This document shows, piece after piece, positions 25,183 through 32,484 of a stretch of DNA of 48,512 nucleotides. A program made the translations under genes and the position numbers. The stretch covers positions 1 through 48,512 of the forward strand of contig NZ_MUHF01000010.1 in NCBI RefSeq assembly GCF_002217435.1. The letters are read 5' to 3'. How positions within the stretch are numbered: position 1 is the first letter of the stretch; each line of letters starts with the position of its first letter. The DNA comes from Flavobacterium reichenbachii. Its GTDB lineage: Bacteria > Bacteroidota > Bacteroidia > Flavobacteriales > Flavobacteriaceae. The notes under the pieces were generated by a model. It had not been told where the DNA came from and ran no database searches. It worked only from the letters and a program-made list of their open reading frames with translations.

Positions 25183-26994
25183 ATGACAAAAAAACCCTTA
25201 CATACTTTTCATATTCCGGTAATGGGACTTGCTTACACCATAGACAGCCCCATAAGAGTGGCACAGTACGGTATTTCGTCTGTTGTTTCCATCGCTGATG
25301 ATGATTTGATTGAAAAAATGCGTAATTTTTACAGTAATAAATTCAATATTCCCTACGAAGAAATCACTCAGAAATTTCATGATTATCGTGCTCAGAGAAT
25401 TACATCTTACCTAAATCTAGTCGATAAAATTGTAAAAGAGAAGTTCGAAAATTTTAAAACTGAATTGGCAGAAAGCAAAACGACATTAGAAAACTTTATG
25501 TCTATGCTGCCCAATACTTCTGATATAAAAAAAGGGTTCCAAAATTTATTAGACGACGGAATTACTTTTAAAGAAAACATTCAGAATTATATCGAGTCGC
25601 ATCTCTTTCCCGGAGAAATCGATGTTAACATCATGACAAAACTGGACAAGGATAATTTTATTAAAGAAGAACAGCTTCCTATTGAATTTAATGATGCTCA
25701 TGCTGCCCTAAGAGGTTTTGCAAACAGCGGTCTGCAATCTTCTGTTGTGCTTTCTGCCGGAATGAATCCAAGACTTTACAGTTATTTTGAAAATTTTAAA
25801 GACTTTTTTCCAGATGAAAATAACGAGCTGAAAAAGAAAATAACCTTAAAAGTCAGTGATTTTAGATCGGCTATGATTCAGGGAAATTTCCTTGCCAAAA
25901 AGGGACTTTGGGTTTCAGAATACCGTATCGAATCGGGATTAAACTGCGGTGGTCATGCCTTTGCTACCGACGGACTCTTAATAGGCACTATTTTAGAGGA
26001 ATTCAAAGAAAAAAAAGAGCAGTTGATACAATCTGCCCACGAATTAATGATTAAAGCGCTACAGCTAAAAAAGCAGCATTTTCCAGAAAGTCCTTTAGAA
26101 TTAAAAATTACAATTCAGGGCGGCGTCGGAACTGCAGAGGAACATAATTTTTTATTGGACGAATATAAAGTTGATTCTGTCGGATGGGGTTCTCCTTTTT
26201 TATTGGTTCCCGAAGCTACATCTGTAGATCAGGAAACACGAAATTTGTTAATGAATGCCAAAGAAGATGATTTTTATCTGAGTAATATTTCGCCATTGGG
26301 AGTTCCTTTTAATACTTTGCGCGGTACTACAAACGAATTTTTGAAACAAAAACGCATTCACGAACATAAAGCAGGAAGTTCGTGTCCGAAGAAGTTTTTA
26401 GCTTTAAGCAAAGAATACGATCCTCACGGAATCTGCACGGCTTCAAAAAAATATCAAGACCTAAAGCTGGAAGAATTAGAAAGCAGAAAAAACACTTTAT
26501 CTGATGCCGAATTGGAAAGAAGTAAAATTAAAATAACCGAAAAATCATGTTTGTGTGTTGGCTTGGCAAATGCTTCTTATCTGGAAAATAATATTAGAAT
26601 AAAAGGCCAGGCACAAGGCGTGGTAATTTGTCCCGGGCCAAATTTGGCTTATTTTGATCAGGAAGTTTCTTTAAAAGATATGCTGCATCATATTTATCAC
26701 GGAAAATCGATAATAAGAACAGATGAACGCCCCAATATATTTGTAAAGGAATTAAAAATGTATGTTGATTATTTTAGAAATGAAATTCAAACGATCTCTG
26801 GTGAAGTTACTGCCAGCCAGTTAAAGAAGTGGAATTCTTTTAAAGCCAATATTTTACAAGGAATTGAATATTATCAAAATCTGTTTTCTTCTACTCTTTA
26901 TTTTAAAAGTGATGAAGAAAAAATCCAAAATCAATTTGATTTTTATAAATCAGAATTGAATGCGATCCAGATTCCAACACTAGAATTAGTATAA
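25183..26994 (+). CDS. Uncharacterised 603-residue protein, possibly an FMN TIM-barrel/Fe-S oxidoreductase
   Basis: I do not recognise a named family. The N-terminus FHIPVMGLAYTIDSPIRVAQYGISSVVSIADDD resembles the opening of nitronate monooxygenase/PfaD-type FMN barrels (a VMG..x..PxRVAxxG pattern). Around residues 306-345 the segment ITIQGGVGTAEEHNFLLDEYKVDSVGWGSPFLLVPEA looks like the phosphate-binding loop of such barrels (GGVGT, then a GWGS loop). Residues about 395-490 contain CPKKF, GIC, CLC and CPGPN cysteines, a spacing that could bind an Fe-S cluster. A helical insertion (about 55-140) is unusual for that family. Single gene, ATG start at 25183, hairpin terminator at 27000. The oxidoreductase idea is inference. 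Confidence 0.4.
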   Translation: MTKKPLHTFHIPVMGLAYTIDSPIRVAQYGISSVVSIADDDLIEKMRNFYSNKFNIPYEEITQKFHDYRAQRITSYLNLVDKIVKEKFENFKTELAESKTTLENFMSMLPNTSDIKKGFQNLLDDGITFKENIQNYIESHLFPGEIDVNIMTKLDKDNFIKEEQLPIEFNDAHAALRGFANSGLQSSVVLSAGMNPRLYSYFENFKDFFPDENNELKKKITLKVSDFRSAMIQGNFLAKKGLWVSEYRIESGLNCGGHAFATDGLLIGTILEEFKEKKEQLIQSAHELMIKALQLKKQHFPESPLELKITIQGGVGTAEEHNFLLDEYKVDSVGWGSPFLLVPEATSVDQETRNLLMNAKEDDFYLSNISPLGVPFNTLRGTTNEFLKQKRIHEHKAGSSCPKKFLALSKEYDPHGICTASKKYQDLKLEELESRKNTLSDAELERSKIKITEKSCLCVGLANASYLENNIRIKGQAQGVVICPGPNLAYFDQEVSLKDMLHHIYHGKSIIRTDERPNIFVKELKMYVDYFRNEIQTISGEVTASQLKKWNSFKANILQGIEYYQNLFSSTLYFKSDEEKIQNQFDFYKSELNAIQIPTLELV

Positions 26995-26999
26995 AACAA

Positions 27000-27032
27000 A
27001 ACGCCGATTTAGAAATTCTAAATCGGCGTTTT
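27000..27032. terminator. Bidirectional terminator after the 603-residue protein
   Basis: The stem CGCCGATTTAG (27002-27012) with CTAAATCGGCG (27018-27028), extended by A/T pairs on both sides, lies between two convergent genes and gives a T-run in both directions. Confidence 0.85.
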
Positions 27033-27052
27033 TAAATATTATAAAGTAAAAT

Positions 27053-27493
27053 CTATTCTTTTTTCTTTTTACTGTCAATAACAGCACCTGTTCCAGTTCC
27101 TACTGCAGCTCCGGCTAAACCACCAATTATAGCACCTTCACCTTTTTTCTTACTGATGATTGCTCCAGTTGCAGCTCCTACACCGGCACCAATTACAGCT
27201 CCTTTAGCAGTTGCGCTCCAGCCTTTCTTTTTGGTAGTTGTCGTTGTGGTCGCAGTAGTACCGTTTGCAGCCTGCTGATGTACTACCACAACTTTTTCTT
27301 TTTGAGATTCAACTTTTTGCTCCTCTTTTATCTTAGCCATTTCAGTTTTCATTGAATCTATTACACGTTGTTTGTTAATCTCAACTTTCATTGAATCAAT
27401 AGTGGCTTGTTTGGCTTTATTTACATCTTCCTTGCTTTGATTTTGACAAGAAGTTAAAAGAATTGCCGCTAATATTATATATAAGCCTTTCAT
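27053..27493 (-). CDS. Glycine-zipper lipoprotein
   Basis: A 146-residue outer-envelope lipoprotein. The signal peptide ends in the lipobox LLTSC (Cys16). Residues about 24-70 are a Lys/Glu/Met-rich coiled coil (KQATIDSMKVEINKQRVIDSMKTEM, with a repeated IDSMK). A Thr-rich hinge follows. Residues about 92-140 form the glycine zipper (GAVIGAGVGAATGAIISKKKGEGAIIGGLAGAAVGTGTGAVI), a YMGG-like membrane-inserting helix pair. Related proteins include SlyB/OsmB-like and Pal-associated factors; the exact role is unknown. Confidence 0.85.
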   Translation of the reverse strand: MKGLYIILAAILLTSCQNQSKEDVNKAKQATIDSMKVEINKQRVIDSMKTEMAKIKEEQKVESQKEKVVVVHQQAANGTTATTTTTTKKKGWSATAKGAVIGAGVGAATGAIISKKKGEGAIIGGLAGAAVGTGTGAVIDSKKKKE

Positions 27494-27840
27494 GATTGTA
27501 GTTTTTAAAATTATACACTACAAAATACGGAATAACTGTTATATTGTTTATTACAGAATTTTTTAAAAATTTTATAAAATTAGAAGATTTTGTGTTTTCT
27601 CGCAGACTTTTAATTTAAATCTGAATGGTTAAATCTCGCAAAGTCACGAAGACACAAAGTTTATTTGCCACAGATTTAAAGAATTAAAAAGATTTCAAAA
27701 TACGTTGAAATTTTTCCCGCTGACTCTGCAGATTTAGGGGATTATTCTTTGAAAAACTTTATCAAAAAATTTGCTAAATCTGCAGAATCAGTGGGAAACA
27801 AAAATTTTGCGTTTTCGAACTTCGCGAGATTAATTAACCC
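27494..27840. repeat. Nested inverted repeats downstream of kynU
   Basis: The gap holds an inner and an outer inverted repeat. The inner arms TTTCCCGCTGACTCTGCAG (about 27713-27736) and CTGCAGAATCAGTGGGAAA (about 27776-27799) match at 22 of 24 positions over their full length. The outer arms contain TCTCGCAAAGTCACGAAGAC (about 27629-27662) and TTCGAACTTCGCGAGATTAA (about 27803-27836) and are imperfect inverted copies. No ORF is recognised inside. Such nested, transposase-free palindromes are MITE-like. Confidence 0.6.
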
Positions 27841-29118
27841 TTATTTCTCTAAAATTCCTTTTTTTAGAATTTGACCAAAGTCATACATATCTTCATAAGA
27901 ACAATATAATGGAACTGGCGCAAGACGAATTACGTTTGGTTCACGCCAATCGGTAATAACACCATTTTTCATTAAAAAATCAAACAAACTTCTTCCTTCT
28001 CCATGCAAAAAAACAGAAAGTTGAGAAGCTCTTTCGGCTGGATTAGAAGGCGTAATTATTTCAAAAGAACCTTTTACTTCCTGATCAATTTCGTGTAAAA
28101 TAAATTCTAAATAAGATGTAATATGATCTCTTTTGGCAATTAAAGCATCCATTCCAACTTCTGCAAACATTTCTACAGAAGCCAAATACGGCGCTAAAGA
28201 CAGTACGGGCAAATTACTAATCTGCCATCCATCTGCTCCATGAACAGGATCAAAAGTGGGTTCCATTTTAAAACGGCGTTCTTTATTATGCCCCCACCAG
28301 CCTGCAAATCTTGGTAAATCTGAATTGTGGTGGTGTTTCTGGTGAACAAAACATCCCGAAGCATTTCCTGGTCCGGAATTCATATATTTATAACTGCACC
28401 ACGCTGCAAAATCTACATTCCAGTCGTGAAGTTCTAATTTGATATTGCCGGCGGCGTGTGCCAAATCCCAGCCTACTTTTGCTCCTGCTTTTTGTCCGGC
28501 AGCAGTAATGGTTCTAATATCGAAAACCTGTCCGGTATAATAATTTACTCCACCAATTAAAACCAAAGCCAGTTCTTCGCCTACTTCTTCGATTTTTGCC
28601 AAAACATCTTCTAGACGAATGTTATGCTCACCTTCTCTTCTTTTGATTTCTACTATGGCATCTTCTGGTTTTAATCCATGAAAATGTACCTGACTCTGAA
28701 ACATATATTGATCTGACGGAAAAGCTTTTTCTTCGCAGATAATTTTATAACGTGTTTTTGTAGGCTTATAAAAAGAAACCATCAATAAATGTAGATTTAC
28801 GGTCAAGGTATTCATTACCGTAACTTCTGACGGAAGTGCTCCGACAATTTTACTCAACGGTTCTGCAAATCTTTCCTGATAATCCCACCAAGGCTTTTCG
28901 GCATAAAAATGACCTTCGACAGCTAATTCTGCCCAGTCGTTCATTACTTCATCAATATAAGCTTTGGTACGTTTTGGCTGTAATCCTAAAGAATTTCCTG
29001 TAAAATAAATAACGCGTTTGTCATTTACTTTAGGAAATATAAATTGTTCCTGATAATGGTTTAATGCATCTTGGGCATCAAGCTGTTTCGCAAATTCGCG
29101 AGTATTTTGAAAAGTCAT
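27841..29118 (-). CDS. kynU: Kynureninase
   Basis: A 425-residue PLP-dependent hydrolase that cleaves 3-hydroxykynurenine to 3-hydroxyanthranilate and alanine (also kynurenine to anthranilate), the step after Kmo (gene at 11812-13155). The PLP-lysine is Lys244 in CSYKYMNSGPGNASGCFVH. GWDLAHAAGNIKLELHDWNVDFAAW carries the cofactor Asp and precedes it. GWWGHNKERRFKM is the substrate-binding region, and GQILKKGI is near the end. Length and motifs are normal. It stands alone, flanked by repeat-rich gaps at 27629-27836 and 29163-29360. Confidence 0.95.
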   Translation of the reverse strand: MTFQNTREFAKQLDAQDALNHYQEQFIFPKVNDKRVIYFTGNSLGLQPKRTKAYIDEVMNDWAELAVEGHFYAEKPWWDYQERFAEPLSKIVGALPSEVTVMNTLTVNLHLLMVSFYKPTKTRYKIICEEKAFPSDQYMFQSQVHFHGLKPEDAIVEIKRREGEHNIRLEDVLAKIEEVGEELALVLIGGVNYYTGQVFDIRTITAAGQKAGAKVGWDLAHAAGNIKLELHDWNVDFAAWCSYKYMNSGPGNASGCFVHQKHHHNSDLPRFAGWWGHNKERRFKMEPTFDPVHGADGWQISNLPVLSLAPYLASVEMFAEVGMDALIAKRDHITSYLEFILHEIDQEVKGSFEIITPSNPAERASQLSVFLHGEGRSLFDFLMKNGVITDWREPNVIRLAPVPLYCSYEDMYDFGQILKKGILEK

Positions 29119-29424
29119 TGTGTTTTTGTTTTGTCTGCTAAAATAACAAATTTTGTTTGTTTTGTTTCACGTTTGAGGTTTCATGTTTCAGGTTTCAAGT
29201 TTCATGTTGATATGCTTTGTGGATGTACCGCAAAGTTCGCAAAGCTTCGTGTTCTTTTTGATTTGTCAAACATAAACCGAGCAAAAAATCCTTGCGAACT
29301 TTGCGTTTAAATTTCACAACGAAAGTGAAACTTGAAACCTGAAACGTGAAACCTGAAACCATTATAAACAAAAAACCCGACAGATTTTAATACCTGTCGG
29401 ATTTGTATCTAAAATTAATTCAGA
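29119..29424. repeat. Paired 7-nt periodic repeat arms with nested palindrome, upstream of kynU
   Basis: A 306-bp gap. The left arm (about 29163-29206) is built of GTTTCAN units (GTTTCATGTTTCAGGTTTCA). The right arm (about 29325-29360) is the inverted copy (TGAAACTTGAAACCTGAAAC). Between them, CGCAAAGTTCGCAA (29230-29243) and TTGCGAACTTTGCG (29292-29305) form an exact inverted pair. No gene is recognised. Confidence 0.65.
29371..29405 (-). terminator. Intrinsic terminator of queA
   Basis: The stem CCGACAG (29377-29383) with CTGTCGG (29394-29400) has a 10-nt loop. On the minus strand six T follow directly. It starts 20 nt after the queA stop codon. Confidence 0.8.
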
Positions 29425-30474
29425 TTATATAATTAACATTGCGTCTCCGTAAGAATAGAATTTGTATCCTTCTTTGATCGCTTCATCGTATGCTTTTTTC
29501 ATTAAATCGTGACCACAGAAAGCAGAAATCATCATTAATAGTGTTGATTTTGGTGTGTGGAAATTTGTGATCATACAGTTTGCAATACTAAAATCGTGAG
29601 GAGGAAAAATAAATTTATTTGTCCAGCCCTCGTAAGGATTCAAAGTATTTTGAGACGAAACAGAACTTTCGATTGCACGCATAGAAGTTGTTCCTACTGC
29701 ACAAATACGTTTTTTCTTCGCTTTTGCTTCGTTTACGATATCGCAAGCTTCTTGATTGATAATCAATTCTTCAGAATCCATTTTGTGTTTAGATAAATCC
29801 TCAACCTCAACAGGGTTAAAAGTTCCTAAACCAACGTGTAAAGTTACCTCAGCAAAATTCACTCCTTTGATTTCCAATTTTTTCAAAAGGTGTTTTGAAA
29901 AGTGTAAACCAGCAGTCGGCGCTGCAACAGCTCCTTCTTCTTTTGCATAAATAGTTTGGTATCTTTCAGCATCTTCTGCTGTAACTTCTCTATTGATATA
30001 TTTAGGAATTGGAGTTTCTCCAAGTTCTGTCAATTTGTTTCTGAATTCTTCATAAGAACCATCGTATAAGAAACGTAATGTTCTTCCGCGAGAAGTTGTA
30101 TTGTCAATTACCTCAGCAACAAGCGAATCGTCATCACCAAAATAAAGTTTATTTCCAATACGGATTTTTCTAGCCGGATCAACTAAAACATCCCAAAGAC
30201 GCTGCTCAGAATTTAATTCTCTTAATAAGAAAACTTCAATTCTTGCTCCTGTTTTTTCTTTATTTCCATACAAACGTGCAGGAAAAACTTTAGTATTGTT
30301 AAGAATTAAAACGTCTCCGTCATCAAAATAGTTGATAACATCTTTAAACATTTTATGCTCTATAGTTTGTTTTTGACGATCAATTACCATTAAACGAGAC
30401 TCGTCTCTGTTCTCTGCTGGAAATTCAGCCAAAAGTTCTTTCGGTAAATTGAAATTGAAGTGTGATAATTTCAT
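29425..30474 (-). CDS. queA: S-adenosylmethionine:tRNA ribosyltransferase-isomerase QueA
   Basis: A 349-residue enzyme that transfers and rearranges the ribosyl part of SAM onto preQ1 at tRNA position 34, giving epoxyqueuosine. Family motifs are present: [31 protein letters not shown] at the N-terminus, [46 protein letters not shown] and the C-terminal [21 protein letters not shown]. Length is normal. A good promoter lies at 30539-30570. Another queuosine gene in the window is queE (3300-3932). Confidence 0.96.
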   Translation of the reverse strand: MKLSHFNFNLPKELLAEFPAENRDESRLMVIDRQKQTIEHKMFKDVINYFDDGDVLILNNTKVFPARLYGNKEKTGARIEVFLLRELNSEQRLWDVLVDPARKIRIGNKLYFGDDDSLVAEVIDNTTSRGRTLRFLYDGSYEEFRNKLTELGETPIPKYINREVTAEDAERYQTIYAKEEGAVAAPTAGLHFSKHLLKKLEIKGVNFAEVTLHVGLGTFNPVEVEDLSKHKMDSEELIINQEACDIVNEAKAKKKRICAVGTTSMRAIESSVSSQNTLNPYEGWTNKFIFPPHDFSIANCMITNFHTPKSTLLMMISAFCGHDLMKKAYDEAIKEGYKFYSYGDAMLII

Positions 30475-30500
30475 ATTGAAGTGTAAGATTTTAAAATGTC

Positions 30501-30526
30501 AATTTTAGATTTTTTTATCTAAAATT
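30501..30526 (-). promoter_or_regulatory. Perfect palindrome in the queA 5' leader
   Basis: AATTTTAGAT (30501-30510) and ATCTAAAATT (30517-30526) form a 10-bp stem with a 6-nt loop. It lies about 27-52 nt upstream of the queA start and downstream of the predicted transcription start. It could be an operator or an mRNA hairpin; it has no resemblance to a known preQ1 riboswitch. Confidence 0.4.
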
Positions 30527-30538
30527 GTAAATCGTGTG

Positions 30539-30570
30539 CAAATATACGATTGTGAGATAGGCGTTGTCAA
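30539..30570 (-). promoter_or_regulatory. queA: Promoter of queA
   Basis: The minus strand shows TTG (30568-30570), a 21-nt spacer and TATATTTG (30539-30546), a complete TAnnTTTG match. The predicted leader is about 60 nt. Confidence 0.7.
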
Positions 30571-30654
30571 GTGTTTTGCTGTTTATTTTCAAAAGTCGTT
30601 GATTTGCTAACGTTTAGAGTTGTTTAAAAATGAAGTTTGGGCAATTTTTTTCAT

Positions 30655-30813
30655 CATATAAGTTATATAAGTTCATTTTAATTTGGATTCTTCTAAAATT
30701 GATAGTGTTTTTATTTGGCTAAAGCCAAAAAAAGCACAAAAAAACCTCCAGTTAAAACTGGAGGCTATACAATTACGCTCATTTTATTTAAATGAACTTA
30801 TATAACTTATATG
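30655..30813. repeat. Two inverted copies of the 24-bp repeat framing the aroA terminator
   Basis: 30655-30678 begins CATATAAGTTATATAAGT. 30790-30813 is its exact reverse complement over 24 nt. The copy nearest aroA is in the same orientation relative to the gene end as the copy near the HerA-like gene (11712) and the diverged copy after the DAHP synthase gene (43906-43936). Confidence 0.8.
30741..30764 (-). terminator. Intrinsic terminator of aroA
   Basis: The stem CCTCCAGT/ACTGGAGG (30745-30752 with 30757-30764) has a 4-nt loop. The minus strand continues with seven T. It is about 60 nt downstream of the aroA stop. Confidence 0.85.
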
Positions 30814-30826
30814 GTTTCAAAAAAAA

Positions 30827-32056
30827 TTATAATTCTGAAACTTCGAAATTCAATTCTTTTAAGTCATTCCAAAAATCTGGGTATGATTTTGAAACTACTT
30901 CGGCATCATCAATAATAATTGGAACTTTAATTGCCAAAGGCGCAAATGCCATTGCCATACGATGATCGTTGTATGTAGCGATATGCACATCGTGATTAAT
31001 AGTTGAAGAAGGCAGTAAAGTCAGGCTGTCATTAGTTACCGAAATATTAGCTCCTAATTTTGTAAGCTCAATTCTTAAGGCTTCCAATCGGTCTGTTTCT
31101 TTAATTTTTAAAGTATGAAGTCCCGTCAAATGACATCCAATTCCTAAACCTAAACAAGTAACTACAATGGTCTGAGCAATATCCGGCGTATTGTTCAATT
31201 CAAAATTTACATCCTGATACTTAAATCCGGCTTGTTTTTCCAAAGTCATTTTATTGTTTTGGAAAATTGTTTTCACTCCCATTTTTTCATAAAGAGAAAC
31301 TAATTCTGAATCTCCCTGCAGACTGTTTTCTTTGTAACTGCTCAATGTTATTTTTGCTGCATCGGCAAGCGCGACAAGACTAAAGAAATAAGAAGCTGAA
31401 CTCCAATCTGATTCTACAACCATTTCTTTTGACTCAACAGTTTCTTTTGGATAAACTTTGATTACATTTCCTTCAAAACTTGTCGAAATATCTAAATCTT
31501 TCAAAAGAGCCAAAGTCATTTTAATGTAAGGAATTGAAGTAATTTCTCCTTCTAAGGTCAATTCTAAACCATTTTCTAGTTTTGAAGCCACTAATAAAAG
31601 TGCCGAAATATACTGACTGCTTACATTTGCTGCCAAAGTTACTTTTGAAGCCGTAACTTTTTTTCCTTTAATTTTTATAGGAGGATAACCTTCTTCTTTT
31701 TGGTATGAAATCTCAATGCCTAATTGTGCCAAAGCCTCAACCAAAATTTTAATCGGACGTTCCTGCATTCTGCTTGAACCGGTCAAAACAACATCTCGGC
31801 CTTCGTTTACAGCAAAATAAGCTGTTAAGAAACGCATTGCAGTTCCCGCATGATGTATGTCTACAATTTCGTCATTTCCTGCAAGAGCTTTTTGCATGAC
31901 TTCGCTGTCATCTGAGTTTGAAGTATTTGCTAAAGTAATATTTGGAAATAATGCTTTTAGTAACAATAAACGATTGGTTTCGCTTTTTGATCCTGTAATA
32001 TTTAGTTGTGAATCATCAATAATGTATTGCGAATTCGTGCTTAATTTTAAATTCAT
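30827..32056 (-). CDS. aroA: 3-phosphoshikimate 1-carboxyvinyltransferase (EPSP synthase)
   Basis: A 409-residue EPSP synthase, joining shikimate-3-phosphate and PEP in the sixth step of the shikimate pathway. N-terminal substrate loop is ITGSKSETNRLLLLKALF. GTAMRFLTAYFA is the first signature, and GSSRMQERPIKILVEALAQLGIEI is the second. SSQYISALLLVA and NDHRMAMAFAPLA complete the set. The ATG at 32054-32056 (MNLKLST) is chosen over an in-frame ATG seven codons upstream because it fits the family N-terminus. It is separated from the other aromatic genes (43946-48065) by the DUF3857, dtd, rsgA and VIT genes. Confidence 0.95.
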   Translation of the reverse strand: MNLKLSTNSQYIIDDSQLNITGSKSETNRLLLLKALFPNITLANTSNSDDSEVMQKALAGNDEIVDIHHAGTAMRFLTAYFAVNEGRDVVLTGSSRMQERPIKILVEALAQLGIEISYQKEEGYPPIKIKGKKVTASKVTLAANVSSQYISALLLVASKLENGLELTLEGEITSIPYIKMTLALLKDLDISTSFEGNVIKVYPKETVESKEMVVESDWSSASYFFSLVALADAAKITLSSYKENSLQGDSELVSLYEKMGVKTIFQNNKMTLEKQAGFKYQDVNFELNNTPDIAQTIVVTCLGLGIGCHLTGLHTLKIKETDRLEALRIELTKLGANISVTNDSLTLLPSSTINHDVHIATYNDHRMAMAFAPLAIKVPIIIDDAEVVSKSYPDFWNDLKELNFEVSEL

Positions 32057-32155
32057 GATATTAGTTATGTGTTGCAAATTACGAGTAACATAATTCGAAC
32101 GCGCAATTTACCACTCCTCATTCATAATTCAAAATCAGCATTTAATATTTCACAA

Positions 32156-32482
32156 TTATTTCAATTTATCATTGTTTTTATGACGATCTTTATCTCTAAC
32201 CGATTTTAAATCCATTTTTTTGTCAAAAGCAGCTTGTAAATCAATTCCGGTTTGGTTGGCAAGGCAGAGCACCACAAAAACTACATCGGCAAGTTCTTCA
32301 CCCAAATCTTTATTTTTATCACTTTCTTTTTCAGACTGTTCACCGTAACGGCGGGCAATAATTCTGGCAACTTCACCCACTTCTTCCGTAAGCTGTGCCA
32401 TATTGGTTAATTCATTAAAATAACGAACTCCGTGTTCTTTTATCCAGGTATCAACATCCAGCTGTGCATTTTTCAAATCCAT
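32156..32482 (-). CDS. MazG-like nucleotide pyrophosphohydrolase
   Basis: A 108-residue all-alpha NTP pyrophosphohydrolase. The metal-binding EExxE...ExxD pattern is visible as LTEEVGEVARIIARRYG and LGEELADVVFVVLCLANQTGIDL. Small single-domain members remove non-canonical nucleotides such as modified dNTPs. The gene starts 2 nt after the stop codon of the DUF3857 gene at 32485, so it is cotranscribed with that cluster and probably with aroA, 99 nt downstream. Confidence 0.88.
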   Translation of the reverse strand: MDLKNAQLDVDTWIKEHGVRYFNELTNMAQLTEEVGEVARIIARRYGEQSEKESDKNKDLGEELADVVFVVLCLANQTGIDLQAAFDKKMDLKSVRDKDRHKNNDKLK

Positions 32483-32484
32483 GA

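Larger units (their letters stand above)
30475..30826. other. Intergenic region between queA and aroA
   Basis: A 352-bp gap. From left to right it holds the queA leader palindrome and promoter, one copy of the 24-bp repeat (30655-30678), the aroA terminator (30745-30764) and a second, inverted copy of the repeat (30790-30813). The two repeat copies frame the terminator and could pair in a transcript. No gene is recognised. Confidence 0.6.

Noticed and set aside
30501..30526. Hairpin before queA as a preQ1 riboswitch
   Set aside because: It is a plain palindrome without the C-rich loop and A-rich tail of preQ1 aptamers.
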